8,081 nt of DNA, taken from positions 1 through 8,081 of the forward strand of contig JACDBZ010000036.1 in the NCBI GenBank assembly GCA_013694645.1. The letters run 5' to 3'. The position numbers were made by a program, and so were the translations under genes. Source of the stretch: Chloroflexota bacterium. GTDB taxonomy: Bacteria; Chloroflexota; Limnocylindria; QHBO01. A model generated the notes under the pieces. The model searched no databases, was not told the DNA's origin, and saw only the letters and a program-made list of their open reading frames with translations. The first letter of the stretch is position 1. Every line of letters begins with the position of its first letter. Shown here piece by piece: positions 1 to 5,276 of this stretch.

Positions 1-642
1 GGGTTCACCCAGACGCTGGCGCAGTTCGAGGCGGCCGGCATTCCGACAACCGGGGCTGGCGCTGACCTGGAGGACGCGCTCGAGCCGGCATTCGTCGACG
101 TCAACGGCTTGACCTTCGGGTTCGTCGCGTTCAACGAGATCCCCGGCTCACTGGAGGCGGGGCCGGCCCAGCCGGGCGTCCTCTGGCTCCGTGACGCGAA
201 CGTCACCGAGGCCGTTGCGCGGGCTCGGGCAGGCGCCGACCTCGTGTTCTGCGTGCCGCAATGGTGGGGCGGCGCCGAGTACCACGCCCAGTTCCTGGGC
301 GACATGCGCCGGCAGCAGCAGTTCTTCTTCGACGCCGGCTGCGACCACGTGATCGGCCACGGCACGCACTGGTCGGGACTGATCGAGATCGCGCCGACCG
401 ATGACGGCGACCACCAGGTCACCATGGTCAGCCACGGCAACTTCCTGTTCGGGCAGGAGTGGAGCCAGCAGACCCAGGAGGGCGTGCTCCTGGAGCTGGC
501 ATTCCGGGGGACCCAGCTTGCGCAGGCCCGCATGCACCCCTACATCATGCTCGAGCAGGCGCAGACCAACCTCACCGACCCCGAGACCGATGGCACCTAC
601 GTCCTCAATCGAATCTACGAAGCGTCCGGCCTATTGCCCTGA
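1..642 (+). CDS. CapA family (poly-gamma-glutamate capsule-type) protein, 3' part
   Basis: The frame is open from base 1, so the start lies outside the window; 213 C-terminal residues are present, ending at TGA 640-642. The order of blocks matches the CapA/PGA_cap metallophosphoesterase-like fold: an AGI...GAG segment (residues 13-21), a core strand GFVAFNEIPG, an EAVARARAGADLVFC segment leading to QWWGGAEY (about 87-94), a DAGCDHVIGHGTH block (about 111-123) and SHGNFLFGQ (144-152) followed by a strand ending EGVLLELAF. In most relatives as I recall them these read HWGxEY, GHHPH and SLGNF, so the first histidine is glutamine here and the second motif is altered. CapA proteins are linked to surface polyglutamate or polysaccharide assembly, but many members have no assigned role. 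The signal or anchor region would be upstream and cannot be seen. Family assignment is firm, specific function is not. Confidence 0.85.
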   Translation, partial: GFTQTLAQFEAAGIPTTGAGADLEDALEPAFVDVNGLTFGFVAFNEIPGSLEAGPAQPGVLWLRDANVTEAVARARAGADLVFCVPQWWGGAEYHAQFLGDMRRQQQFFFDAGCDHVIGHGTHWSGLIEIAPTDDGDHQVTMVSHGNFLFGQEWSQQTQEGVLLELAFRGTQLAQARMHPYIMLEQAQTNLTDPETDGTYVLNRIYEASGLLP

Positions 643-670
643 CAACGGACGAATATCCATCGAGGTGTCG

Positions 671-847
671 GCCGGAATATCGGCCATTCCTGCCTGACCG
701 ACCATTCACGCTGGGTGCGGCCGAAATTTCGGTCCGTCGTAGGCACGAAGCGTGCGCCGGCGCGGCACTGACGCCGGGCGGCCACCGAACTGTCGGCCAT
801 TCCTGGCATCACAGGCAGCTCAAGCCGGTTCTGACCGAAATCTCGGT
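671..847. repeat. Cluster of four related 14-bp palindromes
   Basis: Four copies of a palindrome with consensus RCCGRAATNTCGGY lie in the gap between the converging CapA and exporter genes: GCCGGAATATCGGC (671-684), GCCGAAATTTCGGT (720-733), ACCGAACTGTCGGC (784-797) and ACCGAAATCTCGGT (834-847). Copy 2 contains a perfect 12-bp palindrome (721-732). Copies 1-2 and 3-4 start 49 and 50 bases apart. Zero-length loops make them poor RNA hairpins, so they look more like protein-binding palindromes or an interspersed extragenic palindrome family than terminators. No other copy was noticed in the window. Confidence 0.65.
680..805. repeat. 13-bp direct repeat marking a duplicated module of about 113 bp
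   Basis: TCGGCCATTCCTG occurs exactly at 680-692 and at 793-805. In each case it begins inside one palindrome (671-684 or 784-797) and is followed about 28-29 bases later by a second palindrome (720-733 or 834-847). The shared order palindrome, CATTCCTG, spacer, palindrome suggests one module duplicated in tandem and then diverged; the spacers between are only weakly alike. Confidence 0.55.
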
Positions 848-848
848 G

Positions 849-1853
849 CTAGTCGGCTACCCCGGTGCCAAGCCTCAACCGCGTTCGAGCTGGGCAGCCC
901 CGGGGACGGGCTCTGCCGGCTCCGCCTCTCGCGGACGACCAGAGACCATCGCGACCACGGCGCCGATGATGATCGCGGCTGCCACGAGGGTTCGCGGGGT
1001 GATCGGTTCGGAGCGGAACACGGGCACCCAAGGCGACCGCCACGATCGGGTTGACATAGGCATAGGTGCCCACGGTCGAGACCGGGACGTTGGCGAGCAG
1101 CCACGTGTATGCGGTGAACGCCACGATCGATCCGAAAATGATGAGGTAGGCCACCGCTAGAAGAGAGCGGACCGAGAAATCATCGACATTGGTGCGCCCG
1201 ATCTCGCCGAGGAGGGCACCCGCGACGATGAGCATGATCCCACCGCCGAGCATCTCGATGCCGGTGGCGAGCAGTTGTGAGCGAGGGAGCGGGGCGCGGC
1301 GCGCATAGAGCGACCCCGCTGCCCACGAGACAGTGGCACCGATCACGAGCGCGATGCCCAGCGGATTCAGGTCGTCGACACCCTCGACCGGTGCCAGAAG
1401 GATCACGACACCGACGATTCCGGCGATGAGTCCTCCGATCACGAGTCCGCTCGGACGACGTCGGCTGAGCACCGCATCGAAGACGGCCAGCCAGATCGGC
1501 ATCGTCGCCACCAGCACGGCGGCGACGCCGGATGGGATGAACAGCTCGGCCAGCACCACGCCGCCGTTCCCACCGAGGAGCAGCAGCGAGCCGACGACGA
1601 AGGCCGAACGCCAGTGGGCAGCCGTCGGACGCTCGGCCCGCTGCGCGCGACGCCGAAATCGCGCGTGGGCCGTGATGGCGCCAAGCATCAACAGACCAGC
1701 CGTCACATACCGAACGCCTGCGGCAAGAAGTGGCGGGAGCGTCTCGATCATCACCGCAATGCCGAGGTAGGTGGAACCCCAGACCACGTAGACGATGAGC
1801 AGCGCGATCGCGACCGCCGCGGTCGACGGCCGCGACGAGTTCGCGTAGGTCAC
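849..1853 (-). CDS. yedA: YedA-like EamA/DMT-superfamily exporter, C-terminus frameshifted
   Basis: An inner-membrane drug/metabolite transporter of the EamA fold (two five-helix halves). The N-terminal helix carries the family hallmark VYVVWGSTYLGI (residues 21-32); GGNGGVVLAE, IPSGVAAVLVATMP and the second-half segment STVGTYAYVNPIVAVALG follow in the YedA order, with about nine hydrophobic segments up to residue 276. At about 1022-1030 the frame breaks: the current frame runs on as an arginine-rich, non-homologous tail to 849, while the frame one base over reads FRSEPITPRTLVAAAIIIGA and stops at 875, giving the expected last helix. Restored length is about 325 residues, normal for the family. 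The start is GTG 1853 with GGAG just upstream, 15 bases after the acidic small gene, so the three minus-strand genes probably form one transcript. Substrate is unknown. Either a real pseudogenising mutation or an assembly error. Confidence 0.85.
   Translation of the reverse strand: MTYANSSRPSTAAVAIALLIVYVVWGSTYLGIAVMIETLPPLLAAGVRYVTAGLLMLGAITAHARFRRRAQRAERPTAAHWRSAFVVGSLLLLGGNGGVVLAELFIPSGVAAVLVATMPIWLAVFDAVLSRRRPSGLVIGGLIAGIVGVVILLAPVEGVDDLNPLGIALVIGATVSWAAGSLYARRAPLPRSQLLATGIEMLGGGIMLIVAGALLGEIGRTNVDDFSVRSLLAVAYLIIFGSIVAFTAYTWLLANVPVSTVGTYAYVNPIVAVALGARVPLRTDHPANPRGSRDHHRRRGRDGLWSSARGGAGRARPRGCPARTRLRLGTGVAD
1022..1030 (-). other. Frameshift site in the exporter gene
   Basis: The minus strand reads ..GCC TTG GGT GCC CGT.. 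in the upstream frame, giving ALGAR and then nonsense. Removing one C from the CCC run (plus-strand GGG 1022-1024) gives ALGAVFRSEPITPR, which keeps five residues between the conserved Gly and Glu, as I recall for E. coli YedA. This supports a one-base insertion in a short homopolymer rather than a larger loss. Confidence 0.7.
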
Positions 1854-1868
1854 CGCTCCATTGTGACG

Positions 1869-2150
1869 CTAGCGCGGATCCTCCGGATCGGTCGGGAATT
1901 GCGGCTCCTGGGCATCGGCGGGATCGTTGGCGACCCCGGCCTGGTCGCTGTCCGCCGCGAGCGACGTGAACCACGGCTTCGATGCGTGGCGATCAACCTC
2001 ATCGAAGTCGGCCCCGGGGACGAGCCGCTCCTCGTCGTCGACCTGGGCGCCCGGCGGGGCGGTTTCGGGTGGCGCATCGGTCCCGAGCGCGGCCGCATCG
2101 GCTCCTTCAAGGCCGCCAAGACGATCGACGCTGGAACGCTTGTCATCCAT
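1869..2150 (-). CDS. Small acidic hypothetical protein (93 aa)
   Basis: I do not recognise a family. The 93-residue product has about a quarter Asp/Glu, few basic residues, no cysteine, no membrane segment and no signal peptide; it is rich in Ala, Pro, Gly and Asp and ends in a Pro/Asp-rich tail, so most of it is probably disordered. One less polar stretch, HASKPWFTSLAADSD, sits near residues 55-69. Evidence that it is real: a strong GGGGGAG ribosome site four bases before ATG 2150, high G/C at third codon positions, and a snug fit between the citrate synthase stop (48 bases upstream) and the exporter start (15 bases downstream). Cotranslation with these neighbours is likely; a functional link is not shown. 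Confidence 0.68.
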   Translation of the reverse strand: MDDKRSSVDRLGGLEGADAAALGTDAPPETAPPGAQVDDEERLVPGADFDEVDRHASKPWFTSLAADSDQAGVANDPADAQEPQFPTDPEDPR

Positions 2151-2154
2151 GGCG

Positions 2155-2161
2155 CTCCCCC
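2155..2161 (-). promoter_or_regulatory. Ribosome binding site of the acidic small gene
   Basis: GGGGGAG on the minus strand, four bases before ATG 2150. It is one of the strongest Shine-Dalgarno matches in the window and fixes the start of the small gene, in contrast to the citrate synthase upstream, which has none. Confidence 0.6.
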
Positions 2162-2198
2162 GTGCACAATCGGTACCGATGTCGAATCGGACGGCCGC

Positions 2199-3296
2199 TC
2201 AAGCGGGCAGCGAGCGCTCCGCCGGACCGACATAACGAACGTCGGGACGAATCAGCACGTTTGCTTCGGCCTGCTCGAGACAATGCGCCGTCCATCCCGC
2301 GTGGCGCGCCAGGGCGAACGTGGCCGGGAAGAGGTTCGGAGCCAGCCCGACACCCTGGAGCACGGCGGCCGCGTAATACTCGACGTTCGTCTTGATCGGG
2401 TAGTCGGGCTTGAATTCGGCGAGGACGCGCAGCGCGATCTCCTCCACGGCCACCGCCTTGTCGAGCCAGTCCGTGACACCCGCCTGGCTCTCCGCCACGG
2501 ATCGCAGCGCCGCAGCACGTGGATCGTAGGCGCGGTAGACCCGATGCCCGAAGCCCATCAGCCGCTCCCCTCGCTGAAGCGTGGCACGGATCCACGCCTC
2601 TGCCTGGTCCACCGAGCCCATCTGGTGGAGCTGATCGACGACCTCGGCCGGTGCCCCGCCGTGCCATGGGCCCTTCAGCGCGCCGATCGCGCCCGCGACC
2701 GCGCTGGCGATGTCCGAATGCGTCGAGATGATGACCCGCGCGGCGAACGTGGAGGCATTGAAGCCGTGCTCGGCCCCGACGATGAAATAGGCGTCGAGGG
2801 CGCGGGCCGCGGCGGGCTCCGGCCGTTCGCCACGCAGCTGGTACAGAAATCCCTCGGCGAGGCCGAGGGATGGATCGGGCTCGATCGGATCCAATCCATC
2901 GCGCAAGCGCGCGAACGCCGCCAATGCAGAAGGCGCGAACGAGGTCAGCGCCCGCGCCTGCTCGACCGTGGGCGGCCAGAGACTGCCGGTGACAGCGCCC
3001 CAGGTCGAGACCGCCGTGCGAAGTGCGTCCATCGCGCTTACCGACCGCGGCAAACGACGCAGCACCTCGATAGCCTCATCGAGCGGCGCAGCGCAGGCGA
3101 GGTGAGCATCACCAACCCACTCGCCGGTCCAGAGGAGCTCAGCGACCCGAGCAAAGGAGCCGCGTTCGACGAGTTCGCCGATCGGATAGCCCCGGTACTG
3201 GAGTCGACCGTTCTCCCCGTCGACCTTGGCCAGCGCGGTCTCGCCGGCCACGACGCCCTTGAGCCCGGGCGAGAACGTGCGTTCGGTGTCATTCAT
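2199..3296 (-). CDS. Citrate synthase / 2-methylcitrate synthase family enzyme
   Basis: A 365-residue cytoplasmic enzyme condensing an acyl-CoA (acetyl- or propionyl-CoA) with oxaloacetate, of the short dimeric type. The N-terminus GLKGVVAGETALAKVDG (11-27) and YRGYPIGEL are typical. Active-site blocks are present: EHGFNASTFAAR with His177, GPWHGG with His212, MGFGHRVYRAYDPR with His251 and Arg260, and RHAGW with Arg330 and LIRP with Arg350. The expected catalytic Asp of the NVDFYSG block is Glu306 here (NVEYYAA). ATG 3296 is chosen because the family homology begins just after it; the frame runs open upstream but that part is arginine- and serine-rich noise. There is no Shine-Dalgarno site at this ATG. 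It heads the minus-strand cluster with the acidic protein and exporter. Citrate and 2-methylcitrate synthase cannot be told apart from sequence by eye, so no symbol is given. Confidence 0.92.
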   Translation of the reverse strand: MNDTERTFSPGLKGVVAGETALAKVDGENGRLQYRGYPIGELVERGSFARVAELLWTGEWVGDAHLACAAPLDEAIEVLRRLPRSVSAMDALRTAVSTWGAVTGSLWPPTVEQARALTSFAPSALAAFARLRDGLDPIEPDPSLGLAEGFLYQLRGERPEPAAARALDAYFIVGAEHGFNASTFAARVIISTHSDIASAVAGAIGALKGPWHGGAPAEVVDQLHQMGSVDQAEAWIRATLQRGERLMGFGHRVYRAYDPRAAALRSVAESQAGVTDWLDKAVAVEEIALRVLAEFKPDYPIKTNVEYYAAAVLQGVGLAPNLFPATFALARHAGWTAHCLEQAEANVLIRPDVRYVGPAERSLPA

Positions 3297-3300
3297 GGTT

Positions 3301-3336
3301 CGGGCAAGTCTAGCCCGGGCCAGCGTAACGTTGCGC
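3301..3336 (-). promoter_or_regulatory. Candidate promoter/operator region of the citrate synthase gene
   Basis: On the minus strand TAGACT (3307-3312) lies ten bases before the ATG, a plausible -10 element for a very short or absent leader, and it sits in the centre of an inverted repeat (CGGGC 3301-3305, GCCCG 3313-3317). Further upstream is the near-palindrome GCGTAACGTTGCGC (3323-3336). I see no good -35 element, so this is a weak call. Confidence 0.3.
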
Positions 3337-3525
3337 GCGGGTCGAACGTCCTGTGACTCGACCGATTTCGATCCGGGTCTTCTCACGCTCGTGGACCTGG
3401 TCGAGGGCGGCGACTTCGAGGCACAGAGCACCTGGTACCTGGGCCTCGCCAACGAGGCCTGTGCGCGGGTCACCCAGCTCACCGAGGACGGCGCGCCACG
3501 CCTGGTGATCGACGTCGAGCACTGA
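3331..3525 (+). CDS. Uncertain small ORF, product unrecognised
   Basis: From about 3376 to the TGA at 3523-3525 the plus strand has consistent G/C third positions and protein-like composition (LVDLVEGGDFEAQSTWYLGL, then NEACARVTQLTEDGAPRLVI). The start is unclear: candidates are GTG 3391 (44 residues), TTG 3331 (64), ATG 3295 (76) and ATG 3226 (99, overlapping the citrate synthase). Codon bias fades upstream of about 3370 and none of the starts has a clear ribosome site, so TTG 3331 is a compromise. It could be a genuine small protein or the tail of a decayed gene. No function can be assigned. Confidence 0.35.
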   Translation: MRAGRTSCDSTDFDPGLLTLVDLVEGGDFEAQSTWYLGLANEACARVTQLTEDGAPRLVIDVEH

Positions 3526-3571
3526 GTCGACCACGAGGCGCATCTGCTGAGCGGCTACCAGCGGCGGGATT

Positions 3572-3588
3572 GTCCGGTAGCATCGGAC
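3572..3588 (+). promoter_or_regulatory. Weak candidate -10 within a small inverted repeat before the cyclophilin gene
   Basis: GTCCG (3572-3576) and CGGAC (3584-3588) flank TAGCAT (3578-3583), which resembles a -10 hexamer and lies 29 bases before the ATG. No convincing -35 element is visible at the right distance. Listed because the position is right for the cyclophilin-lipoprotein transcript. Confidence 0.25.
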
Positions 3589-3612
3589 CCGCATTCACAC
3601 GCAGGAGAACCA

Positions 3613-4119
3613 ATGGCCGACCGACCCAGCTCACCCTCGGGTGATCTCGACCTCACGAAGAGCTACACCGCCAGGTTCAAAACGGAGAAGGGCGACATCA
3701 TGGTCGAGCTGTACGCCGATCGTGCGCCGCTCACCGTTGAGAACTTCATCAACCTCGCTCGTGCCGGCTTCTACGACGGCACGACCTTCCACCGCGTGAT
3801 CGGTGGATTCATGGCTCAGGGCGGTGATCCGACCGGCACGGGGACCGGCGGACCGGGCTACCAATTCGGCGACGAGTTTCACCCGTCTCTGCGCCACGAC
3901 GGTCCCGGAATCCTCTCGATGGCGAACGCCGGTGCCGGGACGAATGGCAGCCAGTTCTTCATCACTCTCGCGGCGACGCCCCACCTCGACAATCGCCACA
4001 GCGTCTTCGGCAGAGTGATCGAGGGAATGGACGTGGTGCAGGCCCTGCGCGAGCGGGATCCGCAGCGCGACCGCAACCCCGGCGATCGCATCGACACCAT
4101 CGAGATCAGCGAGTCCTGA
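3613..4119 (+). CDS. ppiB: Cyclophilin-type peptidyl-prolyl cis-trans isomerase
   Basis: A 168-residue cytoplasmic cyclophilin that isomerises Xaa-Pro peptide bonds. The fold runs from a strand at KGDIMVELYADRAPLTVENF (26-45) through the catalytic segment FHRVIGGFMAQGGDP with Arg61, Phe66, Met67 and Gln69, then MANAG, GSQFFIT with Phe115 and Phe116, and PHLDNRHSVFGRV. Human Trp121, which binds cyclosporin, corresponds to His124 here, as expected for many bacterial members. There is no signal peptide; the first 18 residues are a short polar extension. ATG 3613 is preceded by AGGAG at a good distance. The lipoprotein gene starts 8 bases after its stop, implying a shared transcript. Length and all active-site residues look normal. 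The symbol ppiB is by type, not by demonstrated orthology. Confidence 0.93.
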   Translation: MADRPSSPSGDLDLTKSYTARFKTEKGDIMVELYADRAPLTVENFINLARAGFYDGTTFHRVIGGFMAQGGDPTGTGTGGPGYQFGDEFHPSLRHDGPGILSMANAGAGTNGSQFFITLAATPHLDNRHSVFGRVIEGMDVVQALRERDPQRDRNPGDRIDTIEISES

Positions 4120-4127
4120 ATCGACAC

Positions 4128-4667
4128 GTGCGTGTGAGGCTGCTCGGCCTCCTCGCTGTCGGCGTGACGGTCGTCGCCTGCTCGACGGGTCCGTCACAGA
4201 GCGAAGCGGCTGGCGGCGCGTGCGCCGACGACCTCCCGGCGCGCACCTCGCCGACCAGCTATCCGGTCGCCGTCCTGAACGTCGCGGGAGACGACCTGCC
4301 GCCCGTCGTGGGCGAGGTCGAGTGGCTGGGAGACGACGAACCGGTCTCGACCAGTGCTCCGCGAGCGGTGCACCTCGAGCGGTTCACCGTCCTCCAGGTC
4401 CGCGAGGTCACCGAGCTTTCGCTGCGCATGACCGACGACGTGTCGATTTCGGGATGGCAGGTTGATGCCCTGCCCGCTGACACGTTCCGGACAGGTGACT
4501 CGGCGACGTTCAGCGAGTGGACCAGCGGCGAGGCCTCGACCGACCTGATCTGCGTGCCGATCGTGGACGGCGAGTGGGTGGTGCGTGCCGACCTGACCTT
4601 CGCTGACAGTGGCGGCAGCGGGACCTATTACTGGCGAATCAACGTCGGCGAGATGCCGGGCGGCTGA
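4128..4667 (+). CDS. Secreted lipoprotein of unknown function
   Basis: A 179-residue protein starting at GTG 4128, 8 bases after the cyclophilin stop; GTG 4134 is a possible alternative. The N-terminus is a short basic stretch, a hydrophobic core LLGLLAVGV, and a lipobox-like VVAC with Cys18, followed by a Ser/Gly-rich linker, so it should be exported and lipid-anchored. The mature part is acidic and beta-strand-like with no family I recognise; landmarks are SYPVAVLNVAG, VEWLGDDEPV, SGWQVDALPADTF and YYWRINVGEMPGG. Two further cysteines (in GACADD and LICVPI) could pair after export. Sharing a transcript with a cytoplasmic cyclophilin may be incidental. Confidence 0.75.
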   Translation: MRVRLLGLLAVGVTVVACSTGPSQSEAAGGACADDLPARTSPTSYPVAVLNVAGDDLPPVVGEVEWLGDDEPVSTSAPRAVHLERFTVLQVREVTELSLRMTDDVSISGWQVDALPADTFRTGDSATFSEWTSGEASTDLICVPIVDGEWVVRADLTFADSGGSGTYYWRINVGEMPGG

Positions 4668-4672
4668 GCTCG

Positions 4673-4837
4673 TCAGGCAGCCTGGCCAGGCCCGTACAGC
4701 AGCGCGAAGGTGGTCGTCGGGTCGGGCGCGAACGCCATGTGGGTGTTACAGGCGCCGCACACGAGTTCGTCATCGGTCTCATCGACCGAAAAGACGACCT
4801 CATCGCCGCACCATGCGCAGTCGAGAAGAATGTTCAT
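4673..4837 (-). CDS. Small zinc-ribbon protein (54 aa)
   Basis: A 54-residue protein from ATG 4837 with two CxxC pairs, CAWC near residues 7-10 and CGAC near 27-30, spaced as in a compact zinc ribbon, followed by MAFAPDPTTTFALLYG. Codons have strong G/C third positions. The frame is open further upstream (ATG 4858, or an even earlier start at 4897) but the extension is arginine-rich and unlike the rest; MNILLDCAWCG is the natural beginning. No strong Shine-Dalgarno site precedes it. Its stop lies five bases from the stop of the converging lipoprotein gene, and it is divergent from the ArsR gene. Such mini zinc ribbons may bind nucleic acid or protein; the function here is unknown. Confidence 0.65.
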   Translation of the reverse strand: MNILLDCAWCGDEVVFSVDETDDELVCGACNTHMAFAPDPTTTFALLYGPGQAA

Positions 4838-4916
4838 GAGCCCAGGATGCGGGCGCATCGTGACAACTCGTGTGTCGCGATCGACGCATCGGTCCAAGGA
4901 CGCGCCCGCCGGTAGT

Positions 4917-4952
4917 TTGCGTCATTGCGCAAGTTCTGAGATACTGGCACCG
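4917..4952 (+). promoter_or_regulatory. Promoter and palindromic operator of the ArsR-thioredoxin operon
   Basis: TTGCGT (4917-4922) and GATACT (4940-4945) are separated by 17 bases, a good -35/-10 pair. A palindrome TTGCG-N6-CGCAA (4917-4932) covers the -35 box and part of the spacer, the usual position for an ArsR-family autorepressor. Seven bases separate the -10 box from the ATG at 4953 and no ribosome site exists, so the transcript would start at or one base before the initiator codon (leaderless). Confidence 0.55.
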
Positions 4953-5246
4953 ATGGAATCGACAACGACAGCCGACGATACCCGGGTCCGCGCCGCGAGC
5001 ATCGCTCGTGCGATGGCCGATCCGAAGCGGCTGTGCGTCCTCGAACAGCTGGCCGCGGGCGAGCGCAGCGTGAGCGACCTTTCGCGCGACGTCGGCTGCC
5101 AGGTGCCCAACATGAGTCAGCATCTGAGCGTGCTGCGCACGGCGGGCCTGGTGATCAGCCGCCGAAAGGGCAACAGCGTGTTCTATCGGCTCGCGGACGA
5201 TCGCGTCCTCGACGCCTACCGATTGCTGCAGATGGTGGCCGGCTGA
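4953..5246 (+). CDS. ArsR/SmtB-family winged-helix transcriptional regulator
   Basis: A 97-residue dimeric helix-turn-helix repressor. The block ADPKRLCVLEQLAAGERSVS (22-41) is the first part of the fold, SDLSRDVGCQVPNMSQHLSV with LRTAGLV (41-67) is the recognition region, and RRKGNSVFYRLADDRVLDAY (70-89) is the wing and last helix. The classic metal motif ELCVCDL is replaced by ERSVSDL, so arsenic or cadmium binding of that type is not expected. The only cysteines are Cys28 and Cys49, which could serve as a thiol or metal switch. ATG 4953 has no ribosome site and sits seven bases after a -10 element, suggesting leaderless translation. Thioredoxin follows 30 bases after its stop, so redox control of that gene is a reasonable inference. 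Confidence 0.9.
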   Translation: MESTTTADDTRVRAASIARAMADPKRLCVLEQLAAGERSVSDLSRDVGCQVPNMSQHLSVLRTAGLVISRRKGNSVFYRLADDRVLDAYRLLQMVAG

Positions 5247-5276
5247 CGCCGCGCCCGATACGAAAGAAAGGAACCG

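Noticed and set aside
720..733. Intrinsic terminator for the CapA gene
   Set aside because: The perfect palindrome has no loop and no following T-run, so it cannot fold as a normal terminator hairpin; it is better seen as one of four related palindromes.
459..1160. A 233-codon plus-strand frame crossing the CapA end, the gap and the exporter end
   Set aside because: It spans the palindrome cluster and overlaps two better-supported genes in other frames; composition is His/Arg/Pro-rich noise.
1614..3356. A 580-codon open frame on the plus strand
   Set aside because: It lies antisense to the citrate synthase, acidic and exporter genes, is arginine-rich with no family resemblance, and reflects the high-GC codon bias of the true minus-strand genes.
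4662..4682. Terminator between the lipoprotein and zinc-ribbon genes
   Set aside because: Only five base pairs (GGCTG/CAGCC) around an 11-base loop and no T-run, too weak to call.
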